NCBI GenBank assembly: GCA_963704005.1
Contig: CAVPGJ010000004.1
Location: 1-64,000 of the forward strand
DNA length: 64,000 nucleotides
Direction: 5' to 3'
Source of the DNA: AC-32 sp963704005
Lineage (GTDB): Bacteria > Actinomycetota > Thermoleophilia > Gaiellales > Gaiellaceae
The position numbers and the translations under genes were made by a program. The notes below the pieces were generated by a model, which had not been told where the DNA came from, did no database searches, and worked only from the letters and a program-made list of their open reading frames with translations. This document shows, in pieces, positions 7,400 to 16,827 of this stretch; positions within the stretch are counted from its first letter, which is position 1, and each line of letters opens with the position of its first letter.

Positions 7400-9961
7400 A
7401 TGCTGCGCATCGCATTCAGCACGCTCGCAGCCCGCAAGAGCGGGACGTTCGGCGCGTTCGCGGCGGTCGCGCTCGCAGTCGTGCTCGTTGTCTCCTGCGG
7501 GATCCTGCTCGAGTCCAGCCTGCGTGCACCGATCCCGGTCGACCGGCTCGAAGCCGCCAGCATCGTCGTCCAGGCCGACCCCAGCATCAAGCCGGCGAGT
7601 GGCCAGGCGAACGTCACCGTCCTGCTCGGCGAGCGGAGAAGGATCGACCCGGCGCTGGCGAGCCGCCTCCGCCGCCTGCCGGGTGTCGCGAACGTCGTCG
7701 GCGACCGCTCCGTCTACGCGCAAGTCGTCGACCGGCAGGGACATCTCATCACGACCAGCAGGGGCGCCGCCTCGATCGGCCACGGCTGGGCGAGCGCCGC
7801 ACTTACGCCGTACAGATTGACGAACGGTCGTGAACCCAACCGTTCGACAGATGTCGTCGTCGACGCGCAGCTCGCCGCGCGCGGATCGCTCCAACTCGGC
7901 GACCGCGTGCAGATCCTGACCAGTACCGCACCGCAAGCCTTTACCGTCGCCGGCGTTGTCGCCCCAGCTCACGAGCTCGATCAGTCGCGGCAGGCAGCCG
8001 TCTTCTTCCGAGACGATGTCGCCGCCCGTCTCGGCGGCACCGGCGACCGCGTCGATCTGCTCGGGATCCTCACCCGTCCAGGCGCCGACACGGACGCCGT
8101 AGCGGATCGAGTGCGCGACGCGCTCGACCAGCCCGGCCTGCGCGTGCTGACCGGAGCGAGGCGCGGCGAGGCCGAGTCACCAGAGGATGCGGTCGGCCAT
8201 GAGGACATCGTTGCCGGGCTGACCGTCTTCGGCGTGCTCGCAGCCTTCATCGCGGTCTTCGTCGTCTCGAGCACGTTCGCGCTCTCAGTCCAGCAACGTC
8301 ACCGCGAGCTCGCCCTCTTCCGGGCGATCGGCAGCACACCGCGACAGGTCCGACGGATGGTTGCGGGCGAGGCGCTTCTCATCGCGCTCGTCGCCTTCGC
8401 CGTCGCCGCGCCGATCGGGGTGCTCGTCACACAGCTCGAGCGAGGCCTGTTCACCCGGGCCGGAATGATTCCCAAGGGTCTGCATCTGATACACGGCTGG
8501 CTCCCATTCGCGGCCGGACTGTTGGCGGCGATCATCACTACGCAGCTCGCGGCTTTCGTCAGCGCGCGGCGTGCCTCCCGAATCCGCCCGACCGATGCGC
8601 TCCGCGAGGCGAGCGTTCCGCGCCGACCAGTCTCGTGGCTCCGAGGGCTGGTCGGGCTCGCCGTTCTCGGCGCGGGAGTAGCGATGCTGGTCGTGCTCGC
8701 GCACGGCTCTGGCGGCGGCGAAAGCGACGCTCCCGCCGCGACGATGATCCTGATGCTCGCCGCGGCGCTGCTCGGGCCGCTGCTCGCCCTGCCGTTCGCC
8801 TGGCTGTTCGGCCTGCCCGTTGCCGCAGTCAGTCGCGCACCCGGCATGCTCGCCCACGCGAACACCCGAGCGAATCTGCGCCGCGCCGCATCAGTCGCGA
8901 CGCCGGTGATGCTCGCCCTCTCCCTGCTCTGCACGATTCTGTTCGCCAAATCTGCCCTGCGACAGCAGACCACGGAGCAGACGAACCGGCGTCTCGCAGC
9001 GGGGTACGTGCTGCGTGCGCAGAACGCACCGGGCTTGCCGCCAGCCATCGCGAGGGTTGTACGCGCGCTACCCGGCGTCACTGGTGCCTCGGGCTCGATT
9101 GCGACCTCGGTGGTCATCGCGGCCGACGGTGTCAACCTGCGCTCATTCCCCGCCCGCGGCGTCGATCCGAGCACGCTCGGCGGCGTCCTCGACCTCGGCG
9201 TCCGCTCCGGCTCGTTGACTGATCTCCGCGGTAAGGCCCTCGCCGTCGGCAGCAGCAGCGCGCGCGCGTTCGGCTGGCACACCGGCGATCAGGTCAAGCT
9301 CTGGCTCGGCGACGGCACACCGGTCCGGTTACGAGTCGCCGCGACCTACACGCGGCCGCTGGGCTTCGGCGAGATCGTTCTCCCGCGTTCGCTGGTCGAG
9401 CGGCACGTCAGCGAGCCGCTCGACGATGCCGTGTTCGTGAAGAGTGCTCCAGGTGCGAGCCAGGCCGACATCCTGGCCCGCCTGCGAACGCTCAAGCACG
9501 CACAACCGACCGTCGAGGTTCTCACGCGCTCCCAGTACCAGCACGAACTGGAAGCAGAGGCCGACAGGCAATCGCTCGCCGTCTACGTGCTTCTCGCGGT
9601 CATCGGCGTCTTCTGCGCACTGGCACTCATCAACGCCATGACCATGGCGACCGCGGAACGGGCCCGCGAGTTCGCACTGCTCCGGCTCATCGGCGCCAGC
9701 AAGCGGCAGGTGAAAACAATGATCCGCGCCGAGACGCTGATCATGGTCGCGTTCGGGCTCACGATCGGCTCGATCATCGCGGCACCAGGGCTCGCCGCCT
9801 TCAACTACAGCCTCACCGGCTCGGCCGTCCCATCGATATCGATCAAGGCCTACGGCGGTCTGCTCGCCGTGTACGCCTTGCTCGGATTCGCCGCGACCGT
9901 CCTGCCAACGCGACTCGCCCTCCGCATGAACCCAATCAAAGCCATGGCGGCGCGCGAATGA
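7400..9961 (+). CDS. FtsX-like ABC transporter permease, two FtsX domains
   Basis: The 853-aa protein starts with a membrane helix (about residues 15-37), then a large external MacB-like domain, a first three-helix FtsX domain (about 270-395), a central pair of helices, a second external domain and a second FtsX domain (about 725-850). Each FtsX domain carries the typical cytoplasmic motif with RELALFRAIGSTPRQVRRM and REFALLRLIGASKRQVKTM. The start ATG is at 7400. The domain layout matches BceB-like or duplicated permeases that work with the preceding ATPase. With the upstream kinase/regulator pair it resembles antimicrobial-peptide resistance modules. Confidence 0.93.
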   Translation: MLRIAFSTLAARKSGTFGAFAAVALAVVLVVSCGILLESSLRAPIPVDRLEAASIVVQADPSIKPASGQANVTVLLGERRRIDPALASRLRRLPGVANVVGDRSVYAQVVDRQGHLITTSRGAASIGHGWASAALTPYRLTNGREPNRSTDVVVDAQLAARGSLQLGDRVQILTSTAPQAFTVAGVVAPAHELDQSRQAAVFFRDDVAARLGGTGDRVDLLGILTRPGADTDAVADRVRDALDQPGLRVLTGARRGEAESPEDAVGHEDIVAGLTVFGVLAAFIAVFVVSSTFALSVQQRHRELALFRAIGSTPRQVRRMVAGEALLIALVAFAVAAPIGVLVTQLERGLFTRAGMIPKGLHLIHGWLPFAAGLLAAIITTQLAAFVSARRASRIRPTDALREASVPRRPVSWLRGLVGLAVLGAGVAMLVVLAHGSGGGESDAPAATMILMLAAALLGPLLALPFAWLFGLPVAAVSRAPGMLAHANTRANLRRAASVATPVMLALSLLCTILFAKSALRQQTTEQTNRRLAAGYVLRAQNAPGLPPAIARVVRALPGVTGASGSIATSVVIAADGVNLRSFPARGVDPSTLGGVLDLGVRSGSLTDLRGKALAVGSSSARAFGWHTGDQVKLWLGDGTPVRLRVAATYTRPLGFGEIVLPRSLVERHVSEPLDDAVFVKSAPGASQADILARLRTLKHAQPTVEVLTRSQYQHELEAEADRQSLAVYVLLAVIGVFCALALINAMTMATAERAREFALLRLIGASKRQVKTMIRAETLIMVAFGLTIGSIIAAPGLAAFNYSLTGSAVPSISIKAYGGLLAVYALLGFAATVLPTRLALRMNPIKAMAARE

Positions 9962-10269
9962 CCGACGCGCCCGCCGCCCAGCCTGAACACAGGTGCGTAA
10001 CCACCGCGGTGAGGCAGCCGCACGGCGGAGTGGCCTACTGCTAATCCGCCGCGCATGGAGGCGACGAACGTAAGGATCGACCCCCTCCCCGCCGGGGAGG
10101 GGGTCGCGATCTCGCCCATCGAGACAACGATTAGCGGCCGTTTCCAGGGCTTTCCGCGGAGCGTGCGCTGGCACTGCTCTCGTAACCCGAGTCGGAAGGC
10201 GTCGCGAGACGTCGCGCTGCGCCGCGCTTACCAGGAATGCACCCGCGGCGTACCCGCGTGTTGTATGAA
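9962..10269. other. Right end of island A, non-coding
   Basis: No gene is convincing here. It contains the perfect hairpin at 10078-10106 and a GTACCCG heptamer at 10250. Short blocks (ggaaggcgtcgc, ggaatgcacccgcg) resemble the right end of island B (ggaagacgtcgc, ggaatgcccgcg near 18940-18972). Confidence 0.5.
10078..10106. terminator. Perfect 13-bp inverted repeat after the FtsX gene
   Basis: gaccccctcccc and ggggagggggtc pair perfectly around a three-base loop (gcc), extended by one C-G pair. It lies about 120 bases after the permease stop. There is no T-tract on either side, so termination is plausible but not certain. Confidence 0.5.
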
Positions 10270-10352
10270 CAGGCGACACAAATGCCTATTTGCAGGGATT
10301 TTGTCGAAGCCCTCTGACGGACTCGAACCGTCGACCCCCTCCTTACCATGGA
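10270..10352 (-). pseudogene. tRNA-Thr 3' fragment plus flank, attachment-site copy
   Basis: Bases 10304-10352 are identical to 19061-19109, covering the 3' 45 nucleotides of tRNA-Thr(GGU): anticodon loop, T arm and acceptor 3' strand. The 5' half of the tRNA is absent. Similarity continues leftwards to about 10270 (caggc, atttgcaggg, tttt). It cannot fold into a tRNA and is best read as an attachment site left by integration. Confidence 0.85.
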
Positions 10353-10492
10353 AGTTCCGAGGCGGTACTGGCGTACACGGCTGGTCATCGACGGCCACGT
10401 TTGTCCTGCAAATCGAGCATTCAGCATGTGCCGGCAGTGCCCGGGCGTGACCGCGCTGGCCCGGGCTCGCGTACCCGTCTCGTACCCGCGAC
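10347..10492. repeat. Left-end repeat of island B, second copy
   Basis: It aligns without gaps to positions 1-146. It contains the same 18-mer at 10471-10488 with two GTACCCG heptamers eleven bases apart, one helical turn, as would suit an integrase arm site. No gene is seen between here and the stop codon at 10578. Confidence 0.6.
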
Positions 10493-10577
10493 CCGTTGTC
10501 TGTTTCTAAAACAGCAAACGGTTGCTGTCCCTGGGTCGCATTCCCGACGCGGCGGGATTCTCGAACCCTCGGCGCGG

Positions 10578-11828
10578 TCACGCGGCGGCGCAAGCCCGAA
10601 GCAGGTGGGGGTGCTGCTCGGCGTTCGCGCCGATCCGGCGCGCGAGGAACGCGGCGTCGACTCCGACGCGGCCGATGAAGTGGGAGGCACGGCGGCGTTG
10701 GAACTTGAGCCCGAGGACGAACAGGCCGCGGATCTCGGTGATGCCGTGTCGATGCACGAGCTCGCCGGTGGAGTCGAGCACGGGCGCGTGCAGCCACGAG
10801 TAGTCGCGGCGATAGCCGCTCGCCCAGATCACGGTCCTGATGCCACCCGCTGCGAGGTCGATCGTGGTGGGAGCCGGCTCGATCTCGACGGGGAAGACCG
10901 GCTCCACCTCGTGCGGCCAGTCCGGGAGCATGTCCTCCACGTGTGCGTCGATGCGGTCGAGGAGCCGGCGCAGGCGGCGGTCGGCTCCTGCGACGTGCTC
11001 CTGCAGGTCGCTCGCGAAGCGGGCGTCACGGCCGCGGAAGCGTTCGAGCCTGCCGACGAGGGTGACGCCGAGGCGTTGGAGGACGTGGAGGTCGAGCTGC
11101 TCGCCGCCTTTGGCGCCGCTCAGGGCCGCGTTCGGCGTCCGTCGCGCGGCGGCGGGGTCGGGGCACTCCTCGATGGTGCGCTCGAGGTCGCCGAGCAGGT
11201 CGAGCCAGTGCCAGATGTCGCGCCCGCGGTAGCGGCGCAGCATCCGGGAGTGGCGGCCGACGGCGAGGACGACGTGGCGGCCGGCGCGGCGCAGCTCGGC
11301 GGCGATCTGCTGGCCGCTGGGGCCGGCGCCGACGACGAGGACTCCGCCGGGCGGCAGCTGGCTGGGGTTGCGGTAGCTGCTCGAGTGGAGCTGCCGCAGC
11401 CATGGCGGCGCGGTCGCGGCTGGTGCAGGGATGCGTGGCTCCGCTGCGTCGCCGGTTGCGACGACGACGTTGCGCGCACGCCAGTCGGCGGTGTCTGTGG
11501 CGACCTGGAAGCCGTCGCGCGACTCCTCGACGGCGGTGACCGCCACGTGCTCGCGCACGTCCGCGGGTTGCGCGTACTCGGCGAGGTAGCGCGCGAATGC
11601 GGCGCGGCCGAGGAAGCCGTGGGCGTCCGGGTGGGCGGCGCCGCCGTCGAGCCGGTTGAGCCAGTTCGGCGTGAGCAGGGTGAGCGAGTCCCAGCGCTCG
11701 GAGTGCCAGCGCTCGCCGACGCGGCCGCGCTCGAGCACCACGTGCGGCCGGCGAGTCCGCGTCAGGTAGTGGGCGAGCGAGAGGCCGGCCTGGCCGGCGC
11801 CGACGATCACGGTCTCGGTCGTGTGCAT
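10578..11828 (-). CDS. Flavin-containing monooxygenase / CzcO-like NAD(P)-FAD oxidoreductase
   Basis: The 416-aa protein has two dinucleotide-binding motifs, VIVGAGQAGLS at residues 7-17 for FAD and VLVVGAGPSGQQIA near 165 for NADPH, the order seen in group B flavin monooxygenases and CzcO-like proteins. TVIWASGYRRDYSWL near the C-terminus matches the ATG-type motif region. ATG 11828 was preferred to the longer frame to 11936 because the FAD motif should sit near the N-terminus. It starts ten bases after the upstream gene on the same strand. Expected activity is NADPH-dependent oxygenation of a nucleophilic or carbonyl substrate; the substrate is unknown. Confidence 0.85.
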   Translation of the reverse strand: MHTTETVIVGAGQAGLSLAHYLTRTRRPHVVLERGRVGERWHSERWDSLTLLTPNWLNRLDGGAAHPDAHGFLGRAAFARYLAEYAQPADVREHVAVTAVEESRDGFQVATDTADWRARNVVVATGDAAEPRIPAPAATAPPWLRQLHSSSYRNPSQLPPGGVLVVGAGPSGQQIAAELRRAGRHVVLAVGRHSRMLRRYRGRDIWHWLDLLGDLERTIEECPDPAAARRTPNAALSGAKGGEQLDLHVLQRLGVTLVGRLERFRGRDARFASDLQEHVAGADRRLRRLLDRIDAHVEDMLPDWPHEVEPVFPVEIEPAPTTIDLAAGGIRTVIWASGYRRDYSWLHAPVLDSTGELVHRHGITEIRGLFVLGLKFQRRRASHFIGRVGVDAAFLARRIGANAEQHPHLLRACAAA

Positions 11829-11838
11829 CGTCGGCGTC

Positions 11839-13044
11839 TCAGTTGAGGGAAGGAGTGCCGCCGAGCGCGAGCTCGCCGAGGTAGTCGTAGGCGCGGTTGG
11901 CCCCGAGCGGGTGCATGAACGCCGTCGCTCGCACATCCCGGTAGGCGCGGGCGAGCGGGCTGCCGTTGAGGTAGCCGGCGCCGCCGGAGAGCGCGAGCGC
12001 CCGGTCGACGATCCGCACCGCGGCTTCGCCGACGAACGTCTTGGCGGCCTGCGCCTCCGCGAAGAGGAGCGTCAGGTCGGCGGTCCAGCCGGGGGCGAAG
12101 TGCTCGTCGAGCAGCGCGGCGGCACGGCCGAGGACGGCGCGGCAGGCGGAGAGCTCGACCGCGTTCTCGGCGGCGAGCGTGCGGGTGCGCCCGTCCGGCT
12201 CGTGGCCGTTGCGCGCGATCCGTCCGGTCGCGTGCGCGTGTGCGTGCTCGGCGGCGCCGAGCGCGGCGGCGGCGTGGAAGAGGCCGGCGTCGAGGTTGCG
12301 CTCGATGTAGTCGGACGTGTTGCCGACGGGAAAGCCGCCCCGCAAGGCGCTCTCCGGAAGGCGAACCTGGTCGAAGGAGACGGAGTTGCTGCCCGAGGCG
12401 CGCATGCCGAGCGCGTCCCAGTCGTCGTGGACGACGAGACCCGGGGTGGCGGTGGGCACCATGGCGTAGCCGTAGGTCTCGCGACCGTGCTCGTCGGCAT
12501 AGGTGACGGCCGTGTAGAGGAGGTCGGCGGCGGGCGACATCGTGCAGAAGACCTTGCGGCCGGAGATCGTCCAGCCCTCGTCCGTCCTCGTGGCGATGGT
12601 TGCGGGCTTCGTCAGGTCCTGGGCGGGCTCGCTGATCGCGGCCGCGAAGACCAGCCCTTCCTGGACGATCTGCGCGAGCGAGCTGCCGAAGGCAGCCTCG
12701 CGCCGCTCGCTTTCCGCAGCGCGCGCTTCCTGCCAGCGGCGGAGGAGGTTGACGACGTAGGCGAGGTGCATGTTGACGCCGATCGTGAGCGCGGCGTCGC
12801 CGCGCGCGAGCCTGCTCGCAGCAACGACGAGGTCGTGGACCGAGGCGACGCCGAAGCCGCCCAGGTGCTCCGGCACGGGTGCGCGGAGGTAGCCCCTCTC
12901 TTTGACGAGGGCGAGGCTCTCGAACGGGAAGCTGCCCGCGCGGTCGTGTGCGGTGGCCGCCGGGCGGATCTCCTCTGCGAGGGTCTCGGCGAGCGCGACA
13001 AGGCGCCGGCCCGGTTCGGTGCTCGCTGTCAGCTCGACGCTCAC
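11839..13044 (-). CDS. Acyl-CoA dehydrogenase-fold flavoprotein (dehydrogenase or group D monooxygenase)
   Basis: The 401-aa protein has the acyl-CoA dehydrogenase N-terminal helical domain, a middle beta domain with AAISEPAQDLTKP and WTISGRKVFCTMSP, and a C-terminal helical domain with GGAGYLNGSPLARAYRDVRA. The motif GMRASGSNSVSFDQVRLPES is typical of the fold. The same fold is used by two-component flavin monooxygenases (DszC/SfnB type), and a flavin reductase gene lies in the same island at 17394, so oxygenase activity is a real alternative to acyl-CoA oxidation. It precedes the monooxygenase gene in the same transcript. The GTG start has a weak ribosome site. Confidence 0.8.
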   Translation of the reverse strand: MSVELTASTEPGRRLVALAETLAEEIRPAATAHDRAGSFPFESLALVKERGYLRAPVPEHLGGFGVASVHDLVVAASRLARGDAALTIGVNMHLAYVVNLLRRWQEARAAESERREAAFGSSLAQIVQEGLVFAAAISEPAQDLTKPATIATRTDEGWTISGRKVFCTMSPAADLLYTAVTYADEHGRETYGYAMVPTATPGLVVHDDWDALGMRASGSNSVSFDQVRLPESALRGGFPVGNTSDYIERNLDAGLFHAAAALGAAEHAHAHATGRIARNGHEPDGRTRTLAAENAVELSACRAVLGRAAALLDEHFAPGWTADLTLLFAEAQAAKTFVGEAAVRIVDRALALSGGAGYLNGSPLARAYRDVRATAFMHPLGANRAYDYLGELALGGTPSLN

Positions 13045-13190
13045 GACGGCAGGCTCACCCGCGGCGGTTGCGCGTGGGCTGCGGGCCGGTAAAGGCGCGG
13101 TAGGAGCCGGTGCTGGACGGGGGCGTCGGCAAGCGGCACGCGTTCGCTTCGCCTCCTACACAAGTCGAGCTGCTCGAAGACTGGCGCTGC

Positions 13191-16100
13191 CTATGTGGGG
13201 CGCAGCGCGCGGGGGCCCTGCGAGCCTTGCCCCGGGCGCGGCCGGGGGACCTGTTCGAGGTCGGCAAGGAGCTCGGCGGCGTCTCGCAGGTCGAGTGTGT
13301 CGTGGCCTTCGGTGAACCAGCCGTAGACGGGGGAGAGGAGCTCGCGCGCCTCCGCGGCGCGTCCCTGGTCGCGCCGGAGCCGCCCGAGGCTGACCGCGGC
13401 GCGAAGCTCGAGCATGCGGGCCTCTTGGGCTCGGGCGAGCTCGAGCGCGCGTTCCAGAGCGGCCTCTGCCCCGGCGTGGTCAGGGACATCGAGCGCGAGC
13501 AGGAGCTCGCCGCGCAGGCGGTGGATCTCGGCTTGGTAGTAGCGCTCGTCGTTCCGGTCGCAGAGAACGAGCGCCTCGTCGAGTGCCTGCAGGCCCGTCT
13601 CGGCATCGCCGGCACGCGCGTCGGCCTCTGCGGACAGAGCCAGCGTGTGAGGCAGGAACGCCACTGCGCCGGTCGCGCGAGCCGCTCGGAGCCCGGCGCG
13701 GATCCTCGCGATCCCCTCCTCGATGCTGCCGCCGACGGTGGTCGCCCAACCGGAGAGAACGGACGCCCATGCCTCCCAGAGCGCGATTCCGAACTCGCCG
13801 GCGACCGCGTGCGCCGATTCGGCGGCCTCGTAGGCCGCGGTGTGCTCGCGCCGCAGTTGGCGCAGGAGCGCGTGGTTGAAGAGCGCGTAGGCCAGGCTCA
13901 GCGGGTGGTTCAGCGTGCGGGCCCGGGCGACCGCGTCGGCGCTCGCCTTGGACGCCTGGTCGGGGAATCCGAGCAGCCAGAGAGGTAGCGAGAGGGTCGC
14001 TCCGGCAGCGACTGCGGGATGCTCCCCGTAGAGGGAGACGAGCGATGCGTGGCGTTTCGGGTCGAAGCGGAGGAGGACCTCCTCGAGGTGCCCGCGAGCG
14101 GCTTCGAGCTGACCGTCGAGGATGAGGGACCAGGCGATCGTCCGGTGGGCGACGACGAGTGCGTCCTCGTCGCGCTCGTGCGCGAGTTGAAGGAAGGCGT
14201 CGGCGAGCTCGCGCGCGGAACGGTGCCTGCCGGCGATGGTCTCGTTGTTCCAGAGCCCGTACAGGACGGGCAGGAACTCGGGAGCGTTCTCGCCCAGCTC
14301 GGCGCAAAGCTCGCGGGCGCGGGCGTACGTCTCCCTCGTCTCGGGTGCTGCGTAACCGCGCGCGGCGCTGAGGGCGTTCCCGAGCGTGATCCGCAGGGCC
14401 AGCTCCCGCTCGGCGCGCTCGCGTGTGGTCGGCAGCTCGCCGAGGGTGTCGAGCGCGGTCGTGAGCTGCTCGATGGCTTCTCGATGTCCACCCCGTACGA
14501 GCGCGTGGTCGGCGGCCGCCTTGAGGTAGGAGATCGCCCTGTCCGGCTCGCGTCCGCGAAGGAGGTGGCTCGCGAGTTCGCCGGCGATCTCTCCGGCCTC
14601 CTCTCCGAAGGCGGATTCGAGGCGCGCGGCGATGCTGCGGTGCAGGCGTGCGCGGCGGCCGGGGGGAAGTTGGGCGTAGGCAACCTCGGCGTAGAGGTCG
14701 TGGACGAACCGCAGCCGGGTCGAGACCGTCCCGTCGGGCCACACGGCCTCTCCGAGCACCTCGACGAAGTGGCCCTCGCGCGCGAGCTCCGTCAGCCGTA
14801 TCTCGGCTTCCTCGTCGGCGCGTCCGCAGGCGGCGGCGACGGCCGCTGCGACGAATTCCGCGCCGGCCACGCTCGCGGCCTCCACGAGCTCGTGGCCGGC
14901 GCGGTCGAGCTCGTGCAGCTGCTGCTCGATCAGCTGGCGCACCGTCGCCGGGACGTCGGCCGACAGCTCGGCCACGGTCGTCTGTAGGGCGAAGATGCCC
15001 TCTTTCGCTGCGATCGACCCGCTCTCGAGCCACGAGTCGACCACCTTTTCGAGAAAGAGCGGGTTGCCGTCCGTTCGGTCGTGCAGGAGCTCGACGAGGT
15101 CGCGAGGAAAAGCGCTCTCGGGAAAGCGCAGCTCGAGGTAGTCGCCGACCGCCCGGGGGGTGAGCGCGTGGAGTCGCAGCTCGGATGCGAGCCCGCGCTG
15201 CTCGAGCTCCTGTGCCGTCGCCCAGATGGGATGTGACCTCGCGCGCGCATCCTGGGGTCGGTAGGTGGCGAGCAGAAGCAGCCGGGCCGGATCCTCGCGG
15301 CGGGCGAGAGCGGCGAGCACGTCGATCGTGGAGGGATCGCTCCAGTGGAGATCCTCGAAGAGGAGCGCGAGTGGGCGGATCTGCGCGATCGCCTCGACGG
15401 CCTCGACGAGCTCTCGCAGCATGCGCTCACGTGTGGCGCCGACCGCGAGCGAGCCCGTGTCGACGTCGAGGGTTTCCGCGAGTCCTGGCAGCTGCGAGAG
15501 CCAGGTCGGGGCGCGTTCGGCGAGCAGTCTGACGAGCTGTTCGCCGTCGCCGCCGCGGCACAGCCGCCCGAGCGCTTCGAGCACCGGCATGTAGGCCTCG
15601 CGCTGCCCGTACTGCTCGAAGCACTGCCCGCGGCCGACCAGAATCCCGCCCTGCGTCTCGGCGTCGTCGATGAAGGCGCGCACGAGCGTCGTCTTGCCGA
15701 TCCCGGGCCGCCCGGACACGAACACGATCCGGCGTTGGCCGCTGAGCACGTCGTCGAGCAGGCGGCGAAGGTGGTCGAGCTCGCCGTCGCGACCGACGAG
15801 CAGCCCCGCGGGACGCGAGATTCGTGTCTCCGCCTGCCCGGCCGGAGCGAGCCCCCGCGGCGGCTCCCGGAATCGGCGAGGCGCTCGAGGCACAGTCGGA
15901 GGGTCGAGCTCGGGATCCTGCTGAAGGATCCGCCGTTCGAGGTCTCGCAGCCGCTGGGAAGGCTCGATGCCGAGGTTGTCGGCGAGCATCCGCCGGAATG
16001 TCTGGTAGGTCTCGAGTCCCTCCGCGTGCCGACCCGACCGGTACAGCGCGAGCATCAGCTGCTCCCGCAGCCGCTCGCGGTGCGGATGGCGGCTGACGAG

Positions 16101-16637
16101 GCCGTCGAGCTCTCCAACAAGCGCGGCGTGACGGCCGAGGGCGAGGTCGGCATCGATCCGGTCCTCCAGGCACGCGAGCTGCTGCTCCTCGAGCCGTGCC
16201 GATTCCGGCTGCGCGAACGGCTCGGCAAACTCGGCCAGCGCCGGCCCGCGCCAAAGCGCGAGCGCGCTCGCGAGCAACTCGGCGGCGTCCGCGGCGCGAC
16301 CGTCGGCAAGTGCGGCACGGCCGGACTCCGCCAGTTCCGCGAACCGGCGGAGGTCGAGCGAGTGGCCGGAGAGGTCGATCAGGTATCCCGGCGCTCTCGT
16401 CCGGAGAAGCCCGGTCGGTAGCTGCTTGCGCAGCTGCGAGACGAAGATCTGCACCATCTTCTGGGCGCTCTCCGGCACCTCCGCGCCCCAGAGGTCGTCC
16501 ACGAGCCGCGTGGTCGGGACGACGCGGTCGGCATGCAGGAGCAGCAGCGCCAGGAGCGCCTTCTGCTTCCCGCCCACCAGGCGCACCTCTCCAGAATCAC
16601 CTGCGACCTCGAGCGGCCCGAGGATCCGAAACTCCAC
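13191..16637 (-). CDS. SARP/AfsR-like regulator with BTAD, AAA ATPase and TPR regions
   Basis: The 1148-aa protein starts with an OmpR-type winged helix (residues 1-95, with the helix block MVQIFVSQLRKQL), then a bacterial transcriptional activation domain (about 100-245), an AAA/NACHT-like ATPase (Walker A GRPGIGKTTL near 312, Walker B LALLFEDLHW) and a long helical repeat region to the end. No C-terminal LuxR domain is present. The GTG start follows gaaggagg closely. It is divergent from the OsmC operon and lies upstream, on the same strand, of the dehydrogenase and monooxygenase genes. In the family such proteins activate adjacent clusters on nucleotide and ligand cues, so it is the probable local regulator. 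Confidence 0.9.
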   Translation of the reverse strand: MEFRILGPLEVAGDSGEVRLVGGKQKALLALLLLHADRVVPTTRLVDDLWGAEVPESAQKMVQIFVSQLRKQLPTGLLRTRAPGYLIDLSGHSLDLRRFAELAESGRAALADGRAADAAELLASALALWRGPALAEFAEPFAQPESARLEEQQLACLEDRIDADLALGRHAALVGELDGLVSRHPHRERLREQLMLALYRSGRHAEGLETYQTFRRMLADNLGIEPSQRLRDLERRILQQDPELDPPTVPRAPRRFREPPRGLAPAGQAETRISRPAGLLVGRDGELDHLRRLLDDVLSGQRRIVFVSGRPGIGKTTLVRAFIDDAETQGGILVGRGQCFEQYGQREAYMPVLEALGRLCRGGDGEQLVRLLAERAPTWLSQLPGLAETLDVDTGSLAVGATRERMLRELVEAVEAIAQIRPLALLFEDLHWSDPSTIDVLAALARREDPARLLLLATYRPQDARARSHPIWATAQELEQRGLASELRLHALTPRAVGDYLELRFPESAFPRDLVELLHDRTDGNPLFLEKVVDSWLESGSIAAKEGIFALQTTVAELSADVPATVRQLIEQQLHELDRAGHELVEAASVAGAEFVAAAVAAACGRADEEAEIRLTELAREGHFVEVLGEAVWPDGTVSTRLRFVHDLYAEVAYAQLPPGRRARLHRSIAARLESAFGEEAGEIAGELASHLLRGREPDRAISYLKAAADHALVRGGHREAIEQLTTALDTLGELPTTRERAERELALRITLGNALSAARGYAAPETRETYARARELCAELGENAPEFLPVLYGLWNNETIAGRHRSARELADAFLQLAHERDEDALVVAHRTIAWSLILDGQLEAARGHLEEVLLRFDPKRHASLVSLYGEHPAVAAGATLSLPLWLLGFPDQASKASADAVARARTLNHPLSLAYALFNHALLRQLRREHTAAYEAAESAHAVAGEFGIALWEAWASVLSGWATTVGGSIEEGIARIRAGLRAARATGAVAFLPHTLALSAEADARAGDAETGLQALDEALVLCDRNDERYYQAEIHRLRGELLLALDVPDHAGAEAALERALELARAQEARMLELRAAVSLGRLRRDQGRAAEARELLSPVYGWFTEGHDTLDLRDAAELLADLEQVPRPRPGQGSQGPRALRPT

Positions 16638-16827
16638 CGCACCTCCTTCCGAGCATTATCTGCCGCCGGCCCTGCAAGTACGCGAATCTCGAGGATCCAG
16701 TTTCGGTTCGCCGGCTCGGCCCCCGTTACCGCTCCTTTACCAGTCCGTCCACCGAAGCCCAACCGCCGCGGTGTCTGATCGCCGAGACCGCTCCGACCAG
16801 CGGACGGCATCCGGCAAGGAGGAATCG
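16638..16827. promoter_or_regulatory. Divergent control region between SARP regulator and OsmC operon
   Basis: The 190-base gap separates divergent starts at 16637 (minus) and 16828 (plus). It must hold both promoters and is the natural target of the SARP regulator. I could not pick out the direct heptamer repeats expected for SARP binding by eye. Confidence 0.5.

Larger units (their letters stand above)
1..10303. mobile_element. Genomic island A (integrated at tRNA-Thr, left boundary at or just before window start)
   Basis: The segment lies between two repeats related to the 3' half of tRNA-Thr(GGU). The right boundary is the tRNA fragment at 10304-10352. The left boundary is inferred because positions 1-146 align without gaps to the sequence right of that fragment (offset 10346). 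Cargo is a small protein, a membrane protein, a histidine kinase/response regulator pair, an MMPL transporter and an ABC ATPase plus FtsX-like permease. No integrase or transposase was seen, so mobility would depend on a recombinase supplied in trans or since lost. Confidence 0.55.

Noticed and set aside
10228..10797. Minus-strand open frame across the tRNA-Thr fragment, with a GSSPSEG-like peptide
   Set aside because: This is the typical spurious translation of a tRNA 3' region (DGSSPSEGFDK); it is an attachment-site remnant and not a protein gene.
10290..13092. Long plus-strand frames opposite the monooxygenase and dehydrogenase genes
   Set aside because: Low-complexity Val/Glu/Arg/Gly composition with no motifs; shadows of the minus-strand genes, common at this GC content.
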